In this document: in pieces, positions 55,239 to 64,000 of the stretch
Position numbering within the stretch: position 1 is the first letter of the stretch
Layout: the number at the start of each line of letters is the position of its first letter
NCBI RefSeq assembly: GCF_000003815.2
Contig: NC_049987.1
Location: 11,185,303 to 11,249,302 of the forward strand
From: Branchiostoma floridae
Taxonomy: Eukaryota > Chordata > Leptocardii > Amphioxiformes > Branchiostomatidae
Length of the DNA stretch: 64,000 nucleotides
Direction: 5' to 3'
Translations under genes and position numbers: made by a program
Notes under the pieces: model-generated
What the model saw: the letters and a program-made list of their open reading frames with translations, nothing else
Databases searched by the model: none
What the model was told of the DNA's origin: nothing

Positions 55239-58200
55239 TGAAATACAATAAAATATTTGTTAGTTATGTCACGTGTTTCGTCTTTTCGACTCTTCTTGTT
55301 TTGACAAATGATACGTCGTATTGCAGTGCAGCCACACCTTCATTCTTCAAATCCCACTTCGTCAAAAGGACGGTTCTATTTCTATTTTTGGGACAATGTC
55401 TAGGAGAAAAGCGTTGTTTATCGTCCACTCCAATAATTGACGCAACATAACGACTGTATGCAGCTGGGAATGTAACAGTTAATAAAGTGGAGTGACGTCT
55501 TAAAGTCAGAAAAGCTGTTCAAAACTGGTCATAACATTACCAAATACTTACCCGGATCAAATGGACCATTCCCTAAGTGTCCCTATTCAAAGAGCACACA
55601 TTGTATCATCCATTGTTTGATCTGGGGTTGAAGACAATTGAAGTTTGGTACCAACCAACCTTGGTGCCGGACAAATGTAATTGTCCCTCGACGTGGAACG
55701 TGGTGAACACTGCGTGGATTCTCGCTTCCACGCCCATCCTGAAGCTCATTTGTAGTCACCTGAAAGAAGAAGCCCCTCCCCTTTCGGTGACGTGTGCACT
55801 CTCGGCTTGCATAATCCTCAGTTCTTCACAACCCGTTCTGGCCGACCATCCCAGGGTGGGAATAGTCAGATGCAGCACCCCAGCAGTACTATTTTGGGCT
55901 GGGTTTCACCACGTTCCACGTCGAGGGACAATTACATTTGTCCGGCACCAAGGTTGGTTGGTACCAAACTTCAATTGTCCCTCGACGCTGTCACGTGGTG
56001 AACACTGCGTGAGTTTGAAGCGGAGGCCAGAACAAAAAGACCAAAGTGAAACAAATTTGACGGTTAGTCAAAACTTTTCAAAGGTCTAAGAACTAGACCA
56101 GTTAGCCGCTTGCATAATGACCTTCACTGATACCCCGGATTGACAGACAGCAAAGGTAGGCGCACTTCTGACAGAATGGCCACTGAAGCTTTATGTGACT
56201 GAACTAGCTTCTGAAAGGAATGATATAAGCCAACGAGCTATCGTGGCTGAGCACACTGCCTTGTGCGGTTTGGCCAATGCGCGGAACACTCTTGAAACGG
56301 AATCAGAACAGAACTTTGCTGTCCTGGCTAAAAATGCTTTCAAATAAAACACCGGACACACTTCCTTCTGCTCAAACTACGACAGAAACCAAAGAATAAG
56401 AAGGTTTGTCCGGTCGAGAAGTCTTTGTCAGTCTGTAGACTTCAAACGACAAACTCTCTTTAGAAGAGGTCATATGACTAGAGTCTAACAATGCCAATGA
56501 TTGATTTCTGACACTAAGGCTACTAACATAGCCACCTAAGAGTCAACTGTTTGAAACAATTTGCCGGTGCCCACTTACGCAGGAGTTTCAGGACCACTGA
56601 AACGTCCCAAATAAACTTACCTCCAGCTCAGCGAGACCTTCCCCTACGTGGAGAGGAGCAACTTCCTTCGCTCTTGCCTTCAGACGCTAGGAGCAATATG
56701 GTCGCTACTCCAGAGATTAGCACTCTCTGTAGAACAAAAGTCACCAGGGACGTCCACACAGAGAAAGTTGTCTGAAGGACCTGGGAGTCTACTGGTACAA
56801 GAGCAGACTTGTTGGCACTGGACTGTAAAAAAGCGCGAACCGGATGAGTCTCCAAGGTAGCATGCCGATGTGCCCCCGAACGGTGCCATTTGCAACACCC
56901 GCACCTCGTATTGTATGTAGGAATACTCTCAGCATCTTTTAGACGAGAATGGCCTGCTGAATAGACACAGTACGCGACGCCTACAGATCAGGCTCCCAGG
57001 ACAGAAACCGGGTAAGAATCTAATATATATGTGGGATACACTAAGTCCAATGCTCCCCATTTGCGGAGGCCGGGACACTTGTGTAAGGTCACGAACACAC
57101 TGGTGTCACAGATCAAAAGTTAAAAAAACAAACCTTGCATGAACTGATCTGGCGCGGAAGTGCTCGCATGATGTCAAAGCCAGACACGAAGACGGTTGAC
57201 ATGTGGAGACTACTCACCACCACACACTTACACATGCTGAGGGCGAGGTGATGGGCTGGAGACATGTTTCTGACCCGGCAGTTGACAAACTTGAAGATGA
57301 AAAACTAAGATACAGACACGGTGAGACGCGCGCGTCCTAGCAGAAGGGTGACACTGCGAAAGGTGGACAGCATCTGAGAGTGCCAGGCTCTACAACGAGC
57401 CCAAGGTCCACCTGTGCGAATGCCTCTTGGGGAGGCCAAACAGAGAGCTGCTGCTCTGTCTAACGCGATGTTCTCCCTGAGACACTGGGAAAGTGCCATA
57501 TGACTGAACGTAAAAAGGGGGTAAACTGACCCATCAAAAAAAAGGGGTCCTGACTAGCCCTTTATGGTAAAAACCAACACTCCTTATATTGTAGAGTGAG
57601 GGAGAACATGAAGAAGGTGAAAAAGTAGGTAACTGAGCAGAACTAACACTGTCGCTGCTGTGACTGCTCAAAACTTGTAAAACAAGTGCGAACCGAGAAC
57701 TCAATAAGAGACCCGTTCTTGTCAAAAGACAAACTAGTATCCTACTCAAAGGAACTACTCCTGAACTCAGGAATTCACCAAAACTGGGAAAAAAATTCCC
57801 AAAAGGTTAGCATAGACCTAGACTAAACTAGGAAAAACACTCAAAGGTAAAAACCTTTACAGTAAAGTGATGCTAAACACTGACACCAACCAAAGGTCAA
57901 ACCAGGTGCAACAAAACCTGAAAACTACCATCATTCAAGAAATGGTGAAAACTTGGTAAAACTCAGAACACAAAAAAGGTTAGATAACCCAGCTGAAAAA
58001 CAGTCCAGAACAGAAAACTCTGACATGTGTGAAACACAAAAAGATTAAATAATTTTAAAATATTATTTTAAAATATATAAATACATTTTCTATTCATTTA
58101 AAATTTTATAAAACCTCCTAGATTTTAGTAACTAATTTAAAGTTACCTCAACTTGCACAAGAATCCTGTAATTTGCCCATATATTATACCGACATAGGTA

Positions 58201-59046
58201 CCACACACCCTCAGAATGGTAAAAACCATAAAGGTACGGCAAAAAACGGTCGAGAAAAAAGTAAATAGACATTTAAAAGCGGTAACTACCGCAAACCCGC
58301 TAAAACCGCAGTCAACGTAGGAATAAAATCTCAAACGGACCGCAAACGCAAATGCAACACTGCAGTTTACACTGAAACCGCAAGAGGGCGTCGAGAACTC
58401 GGGCAATCTCGCGAGAAAAGCGAAAAACAAAATGGCGCTCACGTGACGTAAACAAGTTTGTTGTGAACAGAAGTGAACATTCTAGAAGGAATCTGCTGTG
58501 CGAAGGCACAAAGTGAGCACATCTAGCGGAGCAACAGCCCCAAAACAAGGATATCAACCCTGACATACATGCTCACTATGCTAAAAAAGGAATTTGGGTA
58601 TTACCAACAAAAGATCGGCCAAATCAAGCGCCTGACAAGGACGACATTGCGGCCACAAAAACACACTGAGTGACTGACATGACGCTAACGTTTAATAACG
58701 TTACTGATCGATCGCCGAAAACAGTAGGTTGCCCGAACAAACTCAGCTAGCTAGCAGAGGCACCGGGCGCGGTTAAGTAGTAAGTCCCAACGGACCAGCG
58801 GGAACCACCTGTCTAGACTGAAACTGTTTCAAAGACAGCAAAAAAGGAGGCACCTATGAAGGAAGCCTCAGCTAAACTGCAGAAACCGCATGCAGCGAAA
58901 CGATCGGTGGCTGAAACTCAGGACAAAACAGAGTCCTTGCTGAAACCTCAAGGTAAAACTGAGGCAAATAACCGCTGAACAACTTCTACCCAAGTTAGAA
59001 ACGTAGAAAACGTAACTACGTGTCTCTAACGAACGGAGAGACTGGT

Positions 59047-59325
59047 CAGACGCAGAGAAAAAATATATTCTGCTGCGTGTAAACGAAACCGACTCAACGG
59101 TGCGTAAAATTATGTGGCAACAGACGCAGAGAAAAATAAAATTCTGCTGCGTGGAAACGAAACCGACTCAACGGTGCAATCAAAATATGTGGCGTCAGAC
59201 GCAGGGAAAGTTATATTCTGTTGCGAGGAAACAAAACCGACTCAACGGTGCGATCAAAATATGTGGCGTCAGACGCAGGGAAATATTATATTCTGCTGCG
59301 TGGAAACCGACTTAGCGGTGCATTT
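59047..59325. repeat. Tandem repeat, ~75-bp unit, 4 copies, inside the transposon
   Basis: Units begin with cagacgcag at about 59047, 59121, 59197 and 59271. They share ttctgctgcgtggaaacg, ccgactcaacggtgc and atgtggc. The array lies about 1.2 kb from the right end of the element. Confidence 0.85.
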
Positions 59326-59460
59326 AATGCAGCACAAAAACGTAATACAACTCCACCATCCATGAATTAAGTGGAACCGGAGTAAAGTGAACTGAGGACA
59401 ACGTGCAAAGGGTACGTTACGAGTAACGTTACCTAAAAAGGTAAGTCGAAGGAAACCACA

Positions 59461-60369
59461 CCTACCGGAGTGGGACAGCACGTTGTACTCGTTACGGCAT
59501 GGTACGCACTCGGCGACCATCTTGTGCCGATCGTGGAAGACCCATGTAGCCAGTAGTCGCCAGCGTTGTCCACACTCTTGGCGTCTGAGAACTGGCATCT
59601 CCGAACTGGTATTATACCAGTTTCTCTGAAGGTCTTCCAGCGATGGGGGCACATTTGCAACTAGGACTGTCCTGTAACCGACTCGCGGAACAGCGCCCGT
59701 GCAAAACTTATGTCTCTCGATGTGCCCCTGTGCATCTACTGTTAACACACACGAACATTGCCGGTGTATAACACTCGATGCACCGGGAAAAAGGGAGACC
59801 ATGTGTCGACCTTCCAAGTCTTGTCTTCCTGCCAGAACCATCCCTAAGGATACGTTGAATGCCTCTTTGCGCCTACGAAAGCCGCAAAGGAGCCGAGAAC
59901 TTCCTGAACTCCCAGGAATTCTTCAGACATCATGCTGAAGGCCACACGGAGTGCGTTCTGAACTTCCTGTGTGGTGATGACGCCCAAAGTGGCACACAAC
60001 TCCGCTAAATTTTCCGGAAAATCTTCCTGCTCCTGCCCGGACAAATGCTCCTGCTCAGACTCCCGAGGAGTAGACTCGCCGCCATGGAGCGTAGAACTCC
60101 CCTGTGCTGCCGGGAGACCGGCCATACGGCGCATAAACTCCCCCAGACTTTTGGCAGGGGGGACGGCGGCGAAGCACGTGGTTGTACACAAGCACGGACA
60201 CGTTCCAGCATGGCGGAGCAGGCGGGGCAGTACTTGCCCTATCTTCACGCGACGTTTTCCTCTTACGCTCGCGTTTCTTGTCCTCTTGAACTTGCCGAGA
60301 GCGCGACTTATGAGGGTCACTTTCTTTTGCGTGACCACTCAGACTTATGTTAACTCGAACTACGGTCAC
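59461..60369 (-). other. Possible degenerate coding region of the transposon
   Basis: Minus-strand frames start with MTVVRVNISLSGHAKESD and run into a Lys/Arg-rich stretch. Another frame then gives FAAVPPAKSLGEFMRRMAG and AELCATLGVITTQEVQNALR. A third gives VLVANVPPSLEDLQRNW, then a Cys-containing stretch (CVPCRNEYN), and reaches a donor-like ccg-gtaggt at 59460. The frames do not join without splicing or frameshift. I do not recognise the protein; it may be a decayed element-encoded product. Confidence 0.35.
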
Positions 60370-60606
60370 TAATTGTGACAGAGCTATACGGAATAGGTCT
60401 TACTATTACGAAGCAAAAATTATAACTGAGGATTATGCAAGCCGAGAGTGCACACGTCACCGAAAGGGGAGGGGCTTCTTCTTTCAGGTGACTACAAATG
60501 AGCTTCAGGATGGGCGTGGAAGCGAGAATCCACGCAGTGTTCACCACGTGACAGCGTCGAGGGACAAGTGTCCACAGCACGTACAATAGTACATCACCGC
60601 TCCACG

Positions 60607-63600
60607 ATGGCTTTCAGCAGCTACCACATCATGACGATAGTCGCTAGTTTCTTCTCCCATCTCGCCATCTTCAAGTGGCTGGCCCCCTGGATGTTGAGGA
60701 AAGCGTCCCCTGTTTTTGCTACTTTGCCTCTAGACAAACAGATTGTAACGAGAAACCGGTATCTATCTTATTTTACTGAGTCCAAAGATCACTTTCTTGC
60801 ATGCGTTTACGTGGACTTTTATTAATGAAATCTTTAAATAGAGCGATATATAGCACATTGATGAATGTATCGAAGTATAGGACACAGCTTAAAGTCCCTT
60901 TGTTGCAAGCTAACAAATTTAACAGAGCAGTTCCTTGTTAAGTTATCGACATTTGTAAGTCCCAGGAGACTAGGATATTAAGAGATAATACAAGACTCTT
61001 ATCTGCGCTAATTAATATAGACTAAAATCCTCCTCAGTGTGATGTCCGCCTTCCACGGGGCGGTTACCGGGGGTATGGGCTTGTACGTCTTTCTGTATCC
61101 TGGAGAAGCGATTCCCACTCAGATATGGTGAGCTTTCCATTCTTTATCATTGCATTTTATCTCTCCCTTGGGCGTTATTTTCTATCCACGCGTTGGTATT
61201 TTAATATCGGTACTACCGTAGCTTCGTATTTTACACTTATCCTGATACTACGAAAGGTCACCCAGTCGAATTCACCTCATTTGATGTGTCTCTACATACT
61301 TTCCGTTGCGTTCTGTTTTTGGTTTCTGTGAAGCTGACTATTTCAAACCGCTCCGTGGACTTGAAAAAAGTTTGAACTGGCTCAAATATGGAGGATATCT
61401 TGACACAGTACATTGCTGTATTTACATTTAGAAGACTAAGTGTACAATACAGCACGTCTATGGTCGGCCGACTACTCGGCAGCTTCAATCACCCCTAAGC
61501 TCATGTTGAAGCCGATTTGCACTTGAACCTAACAGTGCTCTTCTAACCTCCTCTCGCATTCAGGCATGACTCGCCTGCGTTCAGACATGCTACATGTATC
61601 ATAATGGGATACGCACAGGCAGGTACGTATGTGATACATAGAGTGTTTATTGAATCAACCACCTTGGGAAGTAATGAAATGTTGACAGATTGCCAGATGT
61701 ACCTAATATGTCATTTATAAGTCTCTTTACCATTGAGAGAATATCTACAAGATAAAGGACATTTTGAAACACCTAAAGAGAGAGAAAGAAGATGCTAAGT
61801 GAATAGTATTGCCGCCTCCACAGGGAGATTTCAAATCATGCGTCATTCCTCCAGAAATATTTTTAGAACCACAAGTTCTTGCAATTGTAACAACTTTTAC
61901 GTTACACGTTTTACCTACAGACACGCTGTTAATGTTATTCAATACTTGTCTACAAGATCGGCTGATGATCGTGCACCACGCCATCGCGTGTATAGCAGCA
62001 TATGCTGGATCCGTAAGCTATTTCCTTGGTACATTGTACTGTTAAACTTTCTTCACCTATAGCGTTGGGATTAATGCTTCTATCGGGTATTATAAGGTGA
62101 CAGTTATGTTATCATACATCTTTGAGAGTTTGTAGCCTGTCCTATCTCTGAAACAACGCGCATAAGCGATAAATTTCTAAACCGTTAAGTTTGGTCGACA
62201 GGCAAAGGTAAATAGCAAGATTTCTATGCCTGTGACATAGAGGATTATGATAGTACATTGTGCTTCATTGTACACAACAAAATTTTTGTCAACCTGAATT
62301 TTTTTTAAGACGAGCTAAAATGTAATCCTGTGATTTAATTAAGCTTAAGGGGCGATTTAACAGGATTCTTCCGTTTTGAAGGTGATACCTGCTTTGCCGT
62401 ATTATGGCAACTTCTGGGTACTAATGGAGCTGTCATCTCCCTTTGTCAATCTCAGGTAAGGCAGTTTAGGAACATCTGAACCTACTCGAATAACATTGTT
62501 TAATGACATCTCAGAAATGTTGTAGTATCATTCCTGTAATTCCGTGCATGTAATTCCTGTGTTTCTTGATCAGAGGTTTAAAAGACATGCGATGCCCTTC
62601 ATCCCACATCCCACATCTGCTGTATGCAAGTGACGACTCGTGTCTGAAAGTGTATATTAGACTATTAGTACTATATTAGAGACTATTAGTACTCTGACTG
62701 TGTATTTGGAAGTCACTATACACCAACGATATTGTTCTGTAGGTTCTTGATCGTCCTCTTTTGTATTAGCCTCGCATTTTCTAACATTGTCTTTGTGTAA
62801 ATTGTCTGAGTGCCTTGTAGATTTATGCCGAAATTCAATAGTCAAGTTATTTTACTCCCGATGATTTTACTAATTTATGTATGTGGAGATATGCTTGACT
62901 CCTGTGAGTAACTCGCAATTCAGCTAACCAGCTGCAACGTTTTACAAATAAAATCATTCATTCAGGTTGTGTACCTCCTTGATCTAATTGGCAGTGGCAT
63001 TCTTTTCGCCAATCAGATATAGAAGTCACAATTTTCTAACAGATTTACTTTAAATCAGTTTGCATTCAACTTGGTACTATTTCATGTCTTCAGATGTTGA
63101 GTCTTTGGTGCACTGTTATGTTCATCAATGCCGGACTGTTTCAGAGTTTGTTTGAATCACATTTTCTGTAGCAACAGAAATGAGAAGAACGTATTGGAAA
63201 ATGATTTACAACGTTTTGATCATGTCAAAAAAAAAAAAAAAAATACCAGCGGTGGACAAGAAAACTCAACAAACTAGGGTCGGCGAGCTTTTGCTTGGGT
63301 TGGTCGGGTAACAGGAAACACAACCGTTCCGTGGGATTAACACACGTCTACCTTTTCATCTCCAGGATGATTTTATACTCGCTGGGTCAGGAGCATTCTC
63401 GTCTGTACCTGCTGAACGGAATCCTAATGCTGGTGACGTTTTTCACCTGCCGTGTGATGACCGTACCTCTGTGGTTTCAACTGGCGGAACCAATGGCAAC
63501 CGGAGAGCTGTACGAAATCGGACCGTTACTATTCTTTGCCGTCGTAGTCTTGACCCCCATTATCTATGGGATGAACATTTACTGGTTCGGCAAGATGTGC

Positions 63601-63639
63601 AGCAAAGCGTTTCAACATCTATACCACGCCAAGATTTAA
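60607..63639 (+). CDS. TLC-domain membrane protein, TLCD4/TMEM56-like
   Basis: This is a multi-pass membrane protein of the TRAM-LAG1-CLN8 family; TLC proteins act in lipid sensing or membrane lipid composition, and the exact role of TLCD4 is not settled. Exons are 60607-60758, 61038-61127, 61564-61622, 61921-62012, 62382-62455 and 63366-63639; the phases close to 246 residues (human TLCD4 263). SRVVSTCH-like RVMSAFHGAVTGGMGLYVFL, HHAIACIAAYAGS (the family HH), YYGNFWVLMELSSPFVNLRM and LLNGILMLVTFFTCR match the order in TLCD4. About six hydrophobic segments are visible. The acceptor of exon 4 was chosen at 61920 by phase and similarity; an upstream cag at 61825 would break the frame. A transposon end lies 38 bases upstream of the ATG and probably in its promoter or 5' UTR. 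Confidence 0.87.
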
Positions 63640-64000
63640 CAAAGAACACACCCTTTCACCTCCTATTGTCACTTGATTAGTTGTAAAGCCTGACTTAAAT
63701 ATTTCATAAACATCCAGAGAATCCTGCTATAGACGATGTGTGTATTGTATCACTATCCAATCCAAAAGACCAGAGTTGGTCACTTATTTTGTTGTGTGTT
63801 ATGCAATGTGCACATAAAATATACTGGTTAACCAGCTACAACTAATTAACAAAGAATGTAAAAGGGATCTTTGCTAAATTCAAAGATGAAACGATATTTA
63901 AAACGTATTGGCGCTAATACGATCAGTTTTAGCCTGTGGGCCTTTCTGTTTTAATGTCTGCGATAAACGATGCATTCCACCATAAAAATCAGCAAATGAA
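63640..64000. other. TLC gene 3' region
   Basis: This is AT-rich sequence after the stop codon; I see no further gene or repeat. The window ends here. Confidence 0.4.

Larger units (their letters stand above)
55636..60568. mobile_element. Nested inverted-repeat DNA transposon, ~4.9 kb
   Basis: The right end (reverse: ttgtccctcgacgctgtcac then gtggtgaacactgcgtg) matches 55975-56011 exactly, defining a 4.6-kb element 55975-60568. A second set of ends at 55681-55822 matches 60424-60568 inverted over about 143 bases. These belong to a 251-bp foldback copy (55681-55931). That copy is itself flanked by 45-bp inverted segments (caattgaagtttggtacc and its reverse). The interior has scattered minus-strand frames but no transposase I recognise. 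The structure suggests insertion of one family member into or beside another. It lies between TRIM and the TLC gene and ends 38 bases before the TLC start codon. Confidence 0.85.

Noticed and set aside
61799-61920. Upstream extension of TLC exon 4 from a cag at 61825
   Set aside because: It breaks the reading phase from exon 3; the acceptor at 61920 gives correct phase and TLCD4-like sequence.
1-64000. CRISPR arrays, operons or bacterial genes
   Set aside because: The tandem repeats lack unique spacers of constant size, and all recognised genes are spliced eukaryotic genes.

Overview
The window is eukaryotic genomic DNA, most likely from an amphioxus (Branchiostoma) or a close invertebrate deuterostome. 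Reasons: intron-rich genes with GT-AG junctions, chordate-type orthologues, one SCAF gene where vertebrates have SCAF4 and SCAF8, a SOD/SCAF arrangement like human chromosome 21, and many small inverted-repeat transposons. The species call is inference. One assembly gap (Ns) lies at 51129-51279.

Layout from left to right. (1) 152-382 (+): last coding exon of a Cu/Zn superoxide dismutase family gene. (2) 6195-36931 (-): a complete SCAF4/SCAF8-type gene; 18 coding exons were placed by hand and the phases close to a 1,545-residue protein. Its 18.5 kb first intron is filled with repeats, transposons, LINE fragments, a minisatellite of about 22 copies and possibly a nested transcript. (3) 37876-40145 (+): MANEA-type GH99 endo-alpha-mannosidase, 3 exons. 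(4) 41661-43026 (-): NDUFAF4, 4 exons. (5) 43902-48950 (+): PGGHG/ATHL1-type GH65 glucosidase for hydroxylysine-linked disaccharides, 9 exons, with a signal peptide. (6) 50560-53690 (+): TRIM-type RING/B-box/coiled-coil gene with an in-frame TGA before the gap. (7) 55636-60568: nested inverted-repeat DNA transposon. (8) 60607-63639 (+): TLC-domain membrane protein close to TLCD4/TMEM56, 6 exons.

Two gene pairs are head-to-head over less than 1 kb (SCAF/MANEA and NDUFAF4/PGGHG) and two are tail-to-tail (SOD/SCAF and MANEA/NDUFAF4). The genes do not form one pathway: they cover oxidant defence, mRNA 3'-end choice, Golgi N-glycan trimming, complex I assembly, collagen glycan catabolism, ubiquitin ligation and lipid or membrane biology. 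The main structural interest is the conserved SOD-SCAF neighbourhood, the secreted form of PGGHG, the interrupted TRIM reading frame, and several transposon families with visible ends and target-site duplications. I did not find a clear new biological system. The strongest candidates for undescribed items are the repeat families and the possible nested transcript.
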